Counted from the stretch's first letter, positions 17,277 to 26,443 are shown. The stretch is DNA of 64,000 bases from Exiguobacterium sp. s146 (GCF_018618415.1 NZ_JACSMA010000001.1:682001-746000), one strand, 5' to 3'. Made by a program: numbers and translations. Notes: generated from the sequence alone by a model not told the origin.

Positions 17277-19688
17277 ATGACGAGTCACATCGAACAATCA
17301 GCCGACCTCCGTTTGACGAGCAATATCCGTTTTGCGGTCGTCATCGGTTCAGGAGTAATGGGGGCGGGGATTGCGGCTCACTTGGCGAACGCGGGGATTC
17401 GTTCGCTCATGCTCGACATCGTACCACGTGAATTGACGGCGAAAGAAGAAGCGAAAGGGCTCACGCTCGAGTCACCAGAAGTGCGGAACCGCATCGCTTC
17501 CGAGAACCGTCAGAAGCTATTGAAACAGAACCCGGCACCGCTCGCGACAGCGGAGCACTTGAACTTCATCGACGTGGGGAACTTAGAAGATGATCTCGAG
17601 CGCTTGAAGGAAGCGGACTGGGTCATCGAGGTCGTCGTCGAACGGCTCGACGTGAAACAACAGCTGTTCGAGAAAATCGCTCCTTACATCCGTGAAGACG
17701 CGATTCTCAGCTCGAACACGTCAGGCATCTCGATCGAGGCGATGGCGAGCGTGTTGCCGGAAGGCTTGAAGACACGTTTCCTCGGGACACACTTCTTCAA
17801 CCCGCCACGGTATTTGAAACTGCTCGAACTCATCCCGACGGAGCAGACGGCGCGCCCGGTCATCGATTTCATGGCCCGCTTCGCGGAAGACCGTCTCGGG
17901 AAAGGTGTCGTCGAAGCGAAAGACACACCGAACTTCATCGGCAACCGCATCGGCACGTACGGACTCCTCGTCACGTTCGAAGAGATGCTCAAACACAACG
18001 CCTCGATCGGCGAGATGGACTCGATCACCGGACCGCTCATCGGCCGGCCGAAATCGGCAACATTCCGCACGCTCGACGTCGTCGGCATCGACACGTTCGT
18101 CCACGTCGCTGGAAACGTCTATGAGACACTCGACGCAGGCGAAGAGAAGGACACGTTCGACGTCCCGGCTGAAATGAAGACGCTCGTCGAGAAGGGCTGG
18201 ATCGGTCAAAAGGCCGGACAAGGCTTCTATAAGAAAGACGGCAAGGTCATCCAAGAGTTGAACTTGAACACGTTCGAGTACGAACAATTGAAAGCGATTA
18301 CAGGTCCGGAACTTGATCAAATCAAGTCGCTCCCGGGCTCAAAAGCGAAGTTGAAAGGTGCCATCTTGAACAAGGGCCGCATCGGACAACTGCTCTGGCC
18401 GGTCACGGCGAAGACGCTCGTCTACTCGGCTCGTCTCACAGGCGAGATCAGTGATTCGATCGTCGCCATCGATGACGCGATGAAGTGGGGCTTCGGCTGG
18501 AAGTTCGGACCGTTCGAGACGTGGGACGCACTCGGCGTCGAGAAATCGGTCGCCCGCATGAAAGCGGAAGGTTATGACGTCCCGGCGTGGATCGACGAGA
18601 TGCTCGCTGCCGGACACACGACATTCTATAAGGGAGACCAGTATTACGACCAAGCGTCACAGACGTACGTTGAGAAGACCGTCAACCCGAAAGAAGTGAA
18701 ACTCGCACCGCTCGCCAAGTCGAACGGAATCGTGCTCGAGAACGGTGGGGCCCGCCTGATCGATATCGGTGACGACGTCGTCGCCCTCGAGTTCACGTCA
18801 CCGAACAATGCAATCGGTGTCGACATCATGCAGATGATCGAACAGTCGATCGACCTCGTCGAGACCGACTTCAAAGGACTCGTCCTCGCTAACGACGGCA
18901 AGAACTTTTGTGTCGGCGCCAACCTCGCGATGATGCTCATGGAAGCGGAAGACGAGAACTGGTACGAGCTCGACTGGATCATCAACAAGTTTCAACAAGT
19001 CGTCCAAAAGATTCGCTATGCGGGTCGCCCGGTCGTCGTCGCGCCTTACGGCATGACGCTCGGCGGCGGAACCGAGATCAGCTTGCCGGCCGCACGTATG
19101 CAAACGGCGTTCGAGACGTATATGGGTCTCGTCGAAGTCGGTGTCGGCCTCATCCCAGGTGGGGGCGGTAACGTCAACACGTACCGTCGACTCCTCGAGC
19201 AAACGCCGAAGTCGATGCAAAACATCGAGAAGGCGGCGCAACAGACGTTCGAGAACATCGCCATGGCGAAAGTATCGAAGTCGGCCTATGACGCGAAAGC
19301 GCTCGGCTACCACCGTCCGATCGACGGCATCTCGATGAACCGCGACCACTTGACGTTCGATGCGAAACAGACGGTGCTCGGACTCGCTGACGGTTATACG
19401 GCACCGGTTCGTGAGAAGTTGCCGGTCGTCGGTCAAACGGGGAAAGCGACGCTCGAACTCGCGGCGTACGAGATGTTCTACGGTGGCTATATCTCTGAAC
19501 ACGATTTGAAGATTGCGAAAAAACTTGCCCATGTCATCAGCGGCGGCGATTTGGCATACGGCACGATGGTCGACGAGCAATACTTCCTCGACATCGAGCG
19601 CGAGGCGTTCCTAAGCCTCATCGGGGAGCCGAAATCGCAGCAGCGGATGCAACATATGCTCGTCAAAGGCAAGCCACTTCGGAACTGA
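17277..19688 (+). CDS. fadN: 3-hydroxyacyl-CoA dehydrogenase / enoyl-CoA hydratase
   Basis: This 803-residue bifunctional beta-oxidation enzyme performs hydration of enoyl-CoA and oxidation of 3-hydroxyacyl-CoA. As in Bacillus FadN, the dehydrogenase half comes first, with an NAD loop GSGVMGAGIAAHLANAG (about 25-41) and catalytic GTHFFNPP. The crotonase half is at the C-terminus, with LANDGKNFCVGANL and PYGMTLGGGTEI (about 540-610). It is the first gene of fadN-fadA-fadE, with gaps of 19 and 13 bases. AGGGGGGAAC precedes the ATG. Twin FadR-like operators lie upstream, so induction by long-chain acyl-CoA is expected. Confidence 0.95.
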   Translation: MTSHIEQSADLRLTSNIRFAVVIGSGVMGAGIAAHLANAGIRSLMLDIVPRELTAKEEAKGLTLESPEVRNRIASENRQKLLKQNPAPLATAEHLNFIDVGNLEDDLERLKEADWVIEVVVERLDVKQQLFEKIAPYIREDAILSSNTSGISIEAMASVLPEGLKTRFLGTHFFNPPRYLKLLELIPTEQTARPVIDFMARFAEDRLGKGVVEAKDTPNFIGNRIGTYGLLVTFEEMLKHNASIGEMDSITGPLIGRPKSATFRTLDVVGIDTFVHVAGNVYETLDAGEEKDTFDVPAEMKTLVEKGWIGQKAGQGFYKKDGKVIQELNLNTFEYEQLKAITGPELDQIKSLPGSKAKLKGAILNKGRIGQLLWPVTAKTLVYSARLTGEISDSIVAIDDAMKWGFGWKFGPFETWDALGVEKSVARMKAEGYDVPAWIDEMLAAGHTTFYKGDQYYDQASQTYVEKTVNPKEVKLAPLAKSNGIVLENGGARLIDIGDDVVALEFTSPNNAIGVDIMQMIEQSIDLVETDFKGLVLANDGKNFCVGANLAMMLMEAEDENWYELDWIINKFQQVVQKIRYAGRPVVVAPYGMTLGGGTEISLPAARMQTAFETYMGLVEVGVGLIPGGGGNVNTYRRLLEQTPKSMQNIEKAAQQTFENIAMAKVSKSAYDAKALGYHRPIDGISMNRDHLTFDAKQTVLGLADGYTAPVREKLPVVGQTGKATLELAAYEMFYGGYISEHDLKIAKKLAHVISGGDLAYGTMVDEQYFLDIEREAFLSLIGEPKSQQRMQHMLVKGKPLRN

Positions 19689-19707
19689 CAAAAGGGGGAC
19701 TTAACAG

Positions 19708-20880
19708 ATGAGAGAAGCAGTCATCGTGGCCGGCGCACGGACGCCGGTCGGAAAAGCAAAACGCGGTTCGTTCCGAAACGTTCGCTCGGACGAACTCGCG
19801 GGGCACGCGATTAAAGCGACGCTCGAGCGGTCGGGCTATACGGGACCGATTGACGACGTCATCATGGGATGCGCCATGCCGGAAGCAGAGCAAGGGATGA
19901 ACATCGCCCGTTACGCGGCCGTCCGCGGCGGCTTGTCGCACGAAGTACCGGCCATCACGATCAACCGTTATTGTTCGTCAGGCCTCCAAGCAATCGCCGA
20001 CGCGGCAGCAAAAGTCATGATCGGCCAAGCGACGGCGGTCATCGCCGGCGGTATGGAATCGATGAGTCTCGTCCCAATGGGCGGGCACGTCATCCGTCCG
20101 AACCCGACGATCATGGAGACGGCGCCGGAATACTATATGAGCATGGGCCACACGGCAGAACGTGTCGCAGCTGAATATAACATCTCGCGCGAAGACCAAG
20201 ACTTGTTCGCCATCGACAGCCACCAAAAAGCGGCGGCAGCGATCGCCGGCGGCAAGTTCGAAGAAGAGATCGTCCCGGTCACGGTCGTCGAGCACGTGCT
20301 CGGTGAGGACGGGAAAGTCGCGGAACGTGAATTCGTCGTCAAACACGATGAAGGCGTTCGTGCCGACTCGACGCTCGAGGCGCTCGGTAAACTGCGCCCG
20401 GCCTTTAAAATCAAGGGTTCGGTGACAGCAGGGAACGCGTCACAAGTATCAGACGGTGCGGCAGCCGTGCTCGTCATGGAGCGCGAAGAAGCGGAACGTC
20501 AAGGCTTGAAGCCGATGGCAAAATTCCTCTCGTTCGCGGTCGGCGGTGTCCGTCCGGAAGTGATGGGCATCGGACCAGTCGTCGCCATCCCGAAAGCGCT
20601 CGAGATGGCCGGCGTGAAGCTCGAAGAAGTCGGATTGTTCGAATTGAACGAGGCGTTCGCGAGCCAATCGCTCGGTGTCATCCGTGAACTCGGCATCGAC
20701 CCGTCGAAAGTGAACGTCAACGGCGGCGCGATCGCCCTCGGGCATCCGCTCGGTTGCACGGGCGCGAAACTCGCGGTCTCAATCTTGCATGAGATGAAAC
20801 GACGCAATGAAAAGTATGGGATTGTGACGATGTGCATCGGTGGCGGTATGGGCGCTGCTGGCGTCTTCGAATTACTATAA
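19708..20880 (+). CDS. fadA: Acetyl-CoA C-acyltransferase (thiolase)
   Basis: This 390-residue degradative thiolase cleaves 3-ketoacyl-CoA to acetyl-CoA in beta-oxidation. The nucleophilic Cys is in [11 protein letters not shown] (about residue 91). The other catalytic motifs [20 protein letters not shown] (His) and CIGGGMGAA (second Cys) are present near the C-terminus. The length is normal. It is the second gene of the fad operon with AAGGGGG before its ATG. Confidence 0.95.
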   Translation: MREAVIVAGARTPVGKAKRGSFRNVRSDELAGHAIKATLERSGYTGPIDDVIMGCAMPEAEQGMNIARYAAVRGGLSHEVPAITINRYCSSGLQAIADAAAKVMIGQATAVIAGGMESMSLVPMGGHVIRPNPTIMETAPEYYMSMGHTAERVAAEYNISREDQDLFAIDSHQKAAAAIAGGKFEEEIVPVTVVEHVLGEDGKVAEREFVVKHDEGVRADSTLEALGKLRPAFKIKGSVTAGNASQVSDGAAAVLVMEREEAERQGLKPMAKFLSFAVGGVRPEVMGIGPVVAIPKALEMAGVKLEEVGLFELNEAFASQSLGVIRELGIDPSKVNVNGGAIALGHPLGCTGAKLAVSILHEMKRRNEKYGIVTMCIGGGMGAAGVFELL

Positions 20881-20893
20881 GGGGGAATTGACA

Positions 20894-22678
20894 ATGGAAC
20901 GTACAGAACACGAATTGATTAAAGGCGGTAGCTTTGTCATCGACGCACTCGACGCGGATCGTTTGTTCACACCGGAAGACTTCTCGGATGAGCACAAGAT
21001 GATCGGCGACACGACGGCGAGCTTCGTCGACGACCGTGTCATGCCGGTCCTTGGCCGCATCGAGAAACACGAATTCGATCTCTCGGTCGAACTGTTGAAA
21101 GAAGCGGGCGAGCTCGGCCTCCTCGGCGCGGACGTGCCAGAAGAGTACGGCGGTTATCAGCTCGATAAAATCTCGTCATCGATCATCACGGAGCGGTTCG
21201 CCAAAGCGCGTTCATTCGCCCTCAGCTACGGCGCCCACGTCGGCATCGGGACGCTCCCGATCGTCTTCTTCGGGACAGAAGAGCAAAAGCATAAGTACTT
21301 GCCGAAGCTCGCGACTGGCGAATGGATCGCCGCCTACGCGCTCACAGAGCCAGGCTCAGGGTCGGACGCGCTCGGTGCGAAAGCGACGGCCGTCTTGAAC
21401 GAAGCTGGCACACATTATGTGTTGAACGGAGAGAAACAATGGATCACGAACGCTGGTTTCGCGAACGTGTTCGTCGTCTACGCAAAAATCGACGGTGACA
21501 AGTTCAGCGCCTTCATCGTCGAGCGTGACTTCAAAGGTGTCTCGACAGGCGCCGAAGAACAGAAGATGGGCATTAAAGGCTCATCGACACGGACGCTCAT
21601 CTTAGAAGACGTCGAAGTCCCAGTCGACAACCTCCTCGGAGAAATCGGTAAAGGCCACGTCATCGCTTTCAACATCTTGAACGTCGGTCGTTACAAACTT
21701 GCGGTCGGTGCGGTCGGTTCGTCGAAACGTGCCTTCGATCTCTCGGTCCAATACGCGAACGAGCGCAAACAGTTCAAGACGCCGATCAGTCAGTTCCCGC
21801 TCATCCAAGAGAAACTCGCGACGATGGCTGCGAACATCTATGCGATGGAGAGCTCGGTCTACCGCACGGGCGGTCTGTTCCAAGACAGCCTCGACGCCCT
21901 CGGCGACGACAACATGCGTGACGGGTCGAAAGTCGCCCAAGCCATCGCTGAATACGCGATTGAATGTTCATTGAACAAAGTGTTCGCCTCGGAGACGTTC
22001 GACTACGTCGTCGACGAAGCGGTCCAAATCCACGGCGGTTATGGCTTCATGACGGAATATGAAGTCGAGAACTTGTACCGTGACTCACGCATCAACCGGA
22101 TCTTCGAAGGAACGAACGAGATCAACCGGTTGATCGTCCCAGGTACGCTTCTCAAGAAGGCGATGAAAGGCGACTTGCCGCTCCTCGCGGAAGCACAGAA
22201 ACTCCAAAAAGAGCTCATGAGCTACATGCCGCAAGAGCTTGACGGGTCACCGCTCGCACGCGAGAAGATGCTTCTAACGAACATGAAGAAAATCAACTTG
22301 ATGATTGCCGGAACGGCCGTCCAGAAATATCAGCAAAACCTCCAGAACGAGCAAGAGATTCTCGCGAAGATCGCCGACATCATCAGCGCCATCTATGCAC
22401 TCGAGGCGGCCATCGCGCGGACGGAGAAAGCCATCGCCCGCACAGGCGTAGAGAAGAACCAACAGAAAGTCCGCTACACGGAAATCTTCGCCGAGCAAGT
22501 GTTCAAGCAAGTCGAACTCATGGCGAAAGAAGTGTTGTATGCGGCCGCATCGGGTGACGAGCAGCGCATGCTCTTGTCGGCGATGAAGAAGTTCAGCCGC
22601 TACCAGCCGATCAACGTCATCGGCACGAAGCGCGAAGTCGCTGCGAGCCTCATCAAAGCGAACAAGTTCATCGTATAA
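20894..22678 (+). CDS. fadE: Acyl-CoA dehydrogenase
   Basis: This 594-residue FAD acyl-CoA dehydrogenase performs the first step of beta-oxidation. The core domain (about 30-400) shows YALTEPGSGSDA, KQWITNA and VQIHGGYGFMTEYEVENLYRD. An extra helical C-terminal domain of about 190 residues places it with the long FadE/YusJ and VLCAD-like enzymes. The start at 20894 follows AAGGGGG. Electrons would pass to an electron-transferring flavoprotein not encoded here. It ends the operon at a strong terminator. Confidence 0.94.
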   Translation: MERTEHELIKGGSFVIDALDADRLFTPEDFSDEHKMIGDTTASFVDDRVMPVLGRIEKHEFDLSVELLKEAGELGLLGADVPEEYGGYQLDKISSSIITERFAKARSFALSYGAHVGIGTLPIVFFGTEEQKHKYLPKLATGEWIAAYALTEPGSGSDALGAKATAVLNEAGTHYVLNGEKQWITNAGFANVFVVYAKIDGDKFSAFIVERDFKGVSTGAEEQKMGIKGSSTRTLILEDVEVPVDNLLGEIGKGHVIAFNILNVGRYKLAVGAVGSSKRAFDLSVQYANERKQFKTPISQFPLIQEKLATMAANIYAMESSVYRTGGLFQDSLDALGDDNMRDGSKVAQAIAEYAIECSLNKVFASETFDYVVDEAVQIHGGYGFMTEYEVENLYRDSRINRIFEGTNEINRLIVPGTLLKKAMKGDLPLLAEAQKLQKELMSYMPQELDGSPLAREKMLLTNMKKINLMIAGTAVQKYQQNLQNEQEILAKIADIISAIYALEAAIARTEKAIARTGVEKNQQKVRYTEIFAEQVFKQVELMAKEVLYAAASGDEQRMLLSAMKKFSRYQPINVIGTKREVAASLIKANKFIV

Positions 22679-22685
22679 GCAAGCG

Positions 22686-22735
22686 AAAGAAAGGGTGGAC
22701 CGGACGCGGTCGCCCTTTCTTTTTGCTGTCTGCAG
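22686..22735 (+). terminator. fadNAE terminator
   Basis: GAAAGGGTGGACC and GGTCGCCCTTTC pair (one mismatch) around GGACGC, followed by TTTTTG. Confidence 0.88.
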
Positions 22736-22765
22736 ACCGTACAATGGATGCAGGAGGGGATATGG

Positions 22766-23494
22766 ATGAGACGAGATGATTTGTTAGAACGGATGGATGC
22801 AATCGGCCGCTCGGTCGCCGAGCATGAGGGGACACTCATGCTGCTCGCGCTCGGGTCGATCGGACTCGAGACGGACCGGCTCGACGACTATTCGGACCTC
22901 GATTTCTTTTTAATCGTCGAGGACGGGCATAAGGCCCGCTTCATCGACAACTTGGATTGGCTCGCGGTCGAGCCGTTGGCGTACCAATTCCAAAACACGA
23001 GAGACGGACATAAGGTCATGTATGCGGACGGTATCTATGCCGAGTTCGCCGTGTTCGAGATTGTGGAGATGCCTGGCATCGCCTATACACCGGGACGTGT
23101 CGTCTGGCAGCGTGACGAGGCGCTCGACACGTTCGCGACGCCAAAGGTCGTCACACGCCCTGCAGACGCCGCACACCGCTACGAGGAGGCGTTGACGAAC
23201 CTATACGTCGGACTGCTCCGGGAACGGCGCGGTGAACAACTCGCCGGCTTCGAACTGATTCAAGTCGCAGCCGTCAACAACGTGTTGATGGCTTATGGAG
23301 AAACGAGCGACCCGTTCAACCCGACACGCCGGGTCGAGGGGACGCATCCCGAGCTCGTCGCACGTCTCAAGGAGTGGGTTCCCGGTTACGGCAAATCGGT
23401 CGAGGCGGCCGCGGCCATCCTTCGCCATATTGAGGCGCAATACCCGGTCAATCCGACGCTCAAGCGAGAGATTGTGCGCTTGCTTCAGGCGTGA
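22766..23494 (+). CDS. Nucleotidyltransferase-domain protein
   Basis: This 242-residue protein has a minimal nucleotidyltransferase signature, GSIGLETDRLDDYSDLDFFLI, in which the DYSDLD acidic pair is the expected metal site. The helical second half (RYEEALTNLYVGLLRERRG) resembles kanamycin or lincosamide nucleotidyltransferase-like proteins of unknown substrate. Resistance activity should not be assumed. The start at 22766 is chosen because AGGAGGGG lies 6-7 bases upstream. It is inserted between fadE and yusI, which are neighbours in Bacillus subtilis. Confidence 0.7.
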   Translation: MRRDDLLERMDAIGRSVAEHEGTLMLLALGSIGLETDRLDDYSDLDFFLIVEDGHKARFIDNLDWLAVEPLAYQFQNTRDGHKVMYADGIYAEFAVFEIVEMPGIAYTPGRVVWQRDEALDTFATPKVVTRPADAAHRYEEALTNLYVGLLRERRGEQLAGFELIQVAAVNNVLMAYGETSDPFNPTRRVEGTHPELVARLKEWVPGYGKSVEAAAAILRHIEAQYPVNPTLKREIVRLLQA

Positions 23495-23539
23495 AGGGTT
23501 GAAGCGGAATATGCTACAGTAACAGGAGAGGTGATGAAC

Positions 23540-23902
23540 ATGGTAACACTATACGGTTATCCGCCGTGCAGTACGTGTAAAAAAGCAGAAAAGTGGTTGA
23601 AAGAGAACGGCGTCGACTATACATACGTCCATATCGTCGAGGCGACACCGTCGAAAGACGAGTTGGCCGAACTGTGGAAGCAGTCGGGCCTCCCGCTGAA
23701 GAAATTCTTCAATACGAGCGGGCAAGTGTATCGGAACGAAGGCATCAAGGACAAGCTACCAAATCTATCAGAAGACGAACAACTCGAGCTTCTTGCGAGC
23801 AATGGTATGCTTTTGAAGCGCCCAATCGTGACAGATGGTCAAAAATCAACTGTCGGATTTTCAGAAAAGTCGTTTACAGACGTTTGGGGCGAAGTGCTAT
23901 AA
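23540..23902 (+). CDS. yusI: ArsC/Spx-family thioredoxin-fold protein YusI
   Basis: This 120-residue protein has a thioredoxin fold with YGYPPCSTCKKAEKWL (CxxC near residues 10-13), FFNTSGQVYR and LLKRPIVTDG, the hallmarks of the ArsC/Spx family. It is probably not an arsenate reductase, because YusI-type members lie next to gcvH and have an unknown redox role. AGGAGAGG precedes the ATG at 23540. It is likely co-transcribed with gcvH 39 bases later, although a short promoter between them is possible (TATAAT at about 23899). Confidence 0.88.
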   Translation: MVTLYGYPPCSTCKKAEKWLKENGVDYTYVHIVEATPSKDELAELWKQSGLPLKKFFNTSGQVYRNEGIKDKLPNLSEDEQLELLASNGMLLKRPIVTDGQKSTVGFSEKSFTDVWGEVL

Positions 23903-23941
23903 TACTCGTGTGAGTCTAATTCATTTGAGGGGGAAGTTAAG

Positions 23942-24325
23942 ATGAGCAAAGTACCTGCCAATCTACGTTATTCAAAAGAGCACGAATGGGTTGAAGTGAA
24001 CGGAAGCGTCGCCCGCATCGGAATCACGGATTTCGCACAAAGCGAGCTAGGGGATATCGTCTTTGTCGAACTTCCTGAAGTCGGTGGCACGATCTTACTC
24101 GACGAGCCGTTCGGTTCGGTCGAATCGGTCAAAACCGTATCGGAGCTTTACGCACCGATCTCTGGGAAAATCACAGCGGTGAACGAATCACTCGCCGATT
24201 CACCAGAACTCGTCAACGAAGCACCTTTCGAAGGCGCTTGGATGATTGAAGTCGAGTTGAACGACGCGTCGGACGTCGACAAGCTCATGTCAGCCGAAGA
24301 ATACGAAGCGATGATTCAAGGCTAA
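23942..24325 (+). CDS. gcvH: Glycine cleavage system H protein
   Basis: This 127-residue lipoyl carrier carries the modified Lys64 in [15 protein letters not shown]. In Firmicutes GcvH also serves as the scaffold for lipoyl assembly and relay to other dehydrogenases, which explains its separation from gcvT and gcvP. GAGGGGGAAG precedes the ATG. It ends at a bidirectional terminator shared with the converging PTS gene. Confidence 0.97.
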   Translation: MSKVPANLRYSKEHEWVEVNGSVARIGITDFAQSELGDIVFVELPEVGGTILLDEPFGSVESVKTVSELYAPISGKITAVNESLADSPELVNEAPFEGAWMIEVELNDASDVDKLMSAEEYEAMIQG

Positions 24326-24330
24326 ACAAA

Positions 24331-24365
24331 ACCCGGTTTCTCTTTACGAGAAGCCGGGTCTTTTT
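24331..24365. terminator. Bidirectional terminator between gcvH and the PTS EIIC gene
   Basis: ACCCGGTTTCTC and GAGAAGCCGGGT form a stem flanked by A and T runs on both sides, so it can serve both converging genes. Confidence 0.9.
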
Positions 24366-24367
24366 GA

Positions 24368-25420
24368 TTAATCGAAGTCGAGGCGGTAATGATCAGGCTT
24401 GATGAGCGACGTCCGGTTGAACAGACGATAGAACAGCACGCCGAGTGCGATCGGGATGAGACCAAACAACACGACGACGAGCATGACGTTCCAGAGTGCG
24501 AAGCCACCCGGCATCAAATGCAAGGCGTTGACCGGACCGATGAGACCGGAGACGCCGAAACCGGCGCTAATCGGTGTGCCTTCGATCCGAAGGATGCCTG
24601 CGAGTGCTCCGAGGATGGCCGCATTGGCGAGTACCGGCAACATCATGATTGGACGACGGACGAAGTTCGCCATTTGAATCTTTGGTGACCCGAGGAAGTG
24701 GGCAATCGACGTTCCGGTCGCGTTCATCTGCCAGCCGGCGATAGCGAGACCGAACCCGGCGGCGACGACGCCGAGGTTGGCGGCACCAGCCGCGACACCA
24801 GACAAGCTGATGGCCGTGGCGATACCGACCGTCGAGATTGGCGAGACGATGATGAGCGAGAACGCCATCGCGATCAACATGCCCATCACAATCGGTTGCA
24901 GTTCCGTCATCGTCATGATGATCGTTCCGACGTACGTTGTAATTTGTGAGATGTACGTGAGCAGGAAGGCGCCGATGCCCCCGGCGACGACGATGACCGT
25001 CATCGGCAAGACGAGCACGGTGTATGTCTTCAAGCGTGGTGACAACTGCATGACGAGGAACGTCGCCAGCGCAGCCGTCACACCAGCCGTGATGACGTCA
25101 CCGATGCCGGCCATGAGGAATGCGCCTTCCTCGATGCGGATGGCGCCGCTCCCGACCTGGGTCGCGATGCCGATTGTCCCGGCTTCGAGCGCCGAGCGCC
25201 CGAACTGCATGGCGACGGCGACACCGATAATGACCGGTAACAGGCGCATCGCAATCGTCGTCGCATCTAAGATGAATTGCAAGGACGGAACATACGGCAA
25301 GATGGCTTTCGTTAATTCACCGAGCAATGCGCTCGGGATGAGGGCGATGAGGATGGCAAGACTGAGGCCGTTCAAGACGTTCATTAAAAATTGTTTTCCG
25401 GTAAGCTTCTCTTCCGTCAT
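24368..25420 (-). CDS. Orphan PTS EIIC-like membrane protein
   Basis: This 350-residue protein has about ten hydrophobic segments and glycine-rich stretches (GVAVAMQFGRSALEAGTIGIATQVGSG is one conserved block, longer than 20 residues overall). GWQMNATGTSIAHFLGSPKIQ and GPVNALHLMPGG are typical of the PTS_EIIC_2 family. No EIIA or EIIB domain or gene is beside it, so it may be a non-PTS exporter or sensor-like relative. Its substrate is unknown. The ATG at 25420 follows AGGTGA. It interrupts the Bacillus yus order, lying opposite in strand between gcvH and yusE. Confidence 0.75.
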   Translation of the reverse strand: MTEEKLTGKQFLMNVLNGLSLAILIALIPSALLGELTKAILPYVPSLQFILDATTIAMRLLPVIIGVAVAMQFGRSALEAGTIGIATQVGSGAIRIEEGAFLMAGIGDVITAGVTAALATFLVMQLSPRLKTYTVLVLPMTVIVVAGGIGAFLLTYISQITTYVGTIIMTMTELQPIVMGMLIAMAFSLIIVSPISTVGIATAISLSGVAAGAANLGVVAAGFGLAIAGWQMNATGTSIAHFLGSPKIQMANFVRRPIMMLPVLANAAILGALAGILRIEGTPISAGFGVSGLIGPVNALHLMPGGFALWNVMLVVVLFGLIPIALGVLFYRLFNRTSLIKPDHYRLDFD

Positions 25421-25607
25421 TGGGGATTCACCTGTCCTTTTCTGCTGGTTTGCTGTTATGTACAAAAGCAATAAAGTTATTGACCATACTATGCCTCTTT
25501 CAGCCGAGCGTCAACAGGAAATATTGAAATGTTCAGAATTTTCCAATTGAGCACAACTTTTGAACCGAGCGGTCCGCATTCATATACTTATAGAAGAGGT
25601 GAGAACA

Positions 25608-25865
25608 ATGATGACTGACGGATTGTTATATATATACGCCCCGATGTGCGGTACATGCGCCGTGGCCGAGCGAATGCTCTCGGTCGTCGAGGCGGTCGAC
25701 CCAGAATTGAAGATTGAAAAGCGTGATGCCAACTTCATCCCGAACGAGCTCGAGGCGTATCAAGTGATGAGCGTCCCGGCGCTCTTAAAGCTGGAGAATG
25801 GCCAAGTTCGCGATCGTTTGTACGCATTTCAAAACGTCCAGAACGTCCTATCTTTCGTTAAATGA
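25608..25865 (+). CDS. yusE: Thioredoxin-like protein YusE
   Basis: This 85-residue minimal thioredoxin has the active site MCGTCAVAE (CxxC) about 12 residues from the start, and the cis-Pro loop MSVPALLKLENG. It is shorter than a classical thioredoxin (about 105), which is usual for YusE. AGAGGTGAG precedes the ATG pair at 25608. The neighbouring met and gcvH genes match the Bacillus subtilis yus cluster. Confidence 0.87.
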   Translation: MMTDGLLYIYAPMCGTCAVAERMLSVVEAVDPELKIEKRDANFIPNELEAYQVMSVPALLKLENGQVRDRLYAFQNVQNVLSFVK

Positions 25866-25906
25866 GATAGGTTGATGAGAATAATCTGAAAATTTTAAAT
25901 AATCTG

Positions 25907-25936
25907 TTGACACAGAAAGTTCACGAATGATATATT
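25907..25936 (+). promoter_or_regulatory. Promoter of the unassigned RNA unit
   Basis: A consensus TTGACA is followed 18 bases later by TATATT. Initiation is expected near 25943. No coding frame with a ribosome-binding site follows within 500 bases. Confidence 0.7.
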
Positions 25937-25942
25937 CATTAC

Positions 25943-26247
25943 AACATCTTACTTGAACACAACATAGGACGAGATTTTCCCGTCATCAAGACGTTTTCGA
26001 ACAACCGCTGCATGAGCTTACGCGATTTCAGGTGGACCTTCCCTTCGATTGTCCCCCAAAAAAATCAAGCGTCGGGGCACCGGTCGCGTAATTGCATGGT
26101 CCGTTCGAAGACCGAGTGATGGTCGGGTCAAAATCCCCCATATAAGGATGAATGCTCTGATCGGGCAAAAGAGGTTCATCTATGGGTTGTCCTTCAGTGA
26201 CTCAAGGTGCTACGTTCTGTGTCATCCTCGGATGGCACCTTTTTTTA
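25943..26247 (+). ncRNA. Candidate structured non-coding RNA, about 300 nt
   Basis: The unit has its own promoter and terminator and no plausible protein. Several stems are visible: CGCGA plus GGTG (26021-26034) with CACC plus TCGCG (26078-26088). CCCATA plus GATGAA (26137-26152) pair with TTCATC plus TATGGG (26175-26186), with inner CTCT/AGAG. GGTC (26098-26101) pairs with GACC (26110-26113). ACACA and GGACG near the 5' end (25957-25971) can pair with ten contiguous bases CGTTCTGTGT (26213-26222) lying in the bulge of the 3' hairpin. I see no hallmark sequences of tmRNA, RNase P RNA, SRP RNA, T-box or a known riboswitch. 6S RNA cannot be excluded. Confidence 0.6.
26205..26247 (+). terminator. 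Terminator of the unassigned RNA unit
   Basis: AGGTGC pairs with GCACCT, with an inner CATC-CTCG-GATG hairpin and a 12-base bulge, followed by TTTTTTT. It ends 20 bases before the met promoter. Confidence 0.75.
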
Positions 26248-26266
26248 GTTTTCCGCATAAAATAGT

Positions 26267-26295
26267 TTGACATGAAAATAATATGTCGCTATGAT
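26267..26295 (+). promoter_or_regulatory. metNPQ promoter
   Basis: A consensus TTGACA and TATGAT are separated by 17 bases. The transcript starts just before the S-box aptamer. Confidence 0.85.
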
Positions 26296-26318
26296 AAGGC
26301 TAATCGAATACGCAACCA

Positions 26319-26424
26319 CTCTTATCAAGAGAGGCTGAGGGACTGGCCCTATGACGCCCAGCAACCGCGGAGCAATCCGAAATGGTGCTAATTCCAGCAA
26401 GGTGTATACCTTGGAAGATGAGAG
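26319..26424 (+). promoter_or_regulatory. SAM-I (S-box) riboswitch
   Basis: The conserved S-box core is present: AAGAGAGGCTGAGGGA, CCCAGCAACC, GGTGCTAATTCC and AGCAAGGTG. The P1 helix is formed by CTCTTATC (26319-26326) and GATGAGAG (26417-26424). Binding of S-adenosylmethionine is expected to stabilise P1, free the following terminator and shut off metNPQ. Confidence 0.96.
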
Positions 26425-26443
26425 CAATCGTTGTCCGTACGAT

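Noticed and set aside
25847-25871. CCTATCT/AGATAGG inverted repeat at the end of yusE as a terminator
   Set aside because: The stem is short, includes the stop codon and no T tract follows.
26049-26270. 73-codon open frame inside the candidate RNA
   Set aside because: It has no ribosome-binding site, a composition unlike genes here, and it runs through the terminator and into the met promoter.
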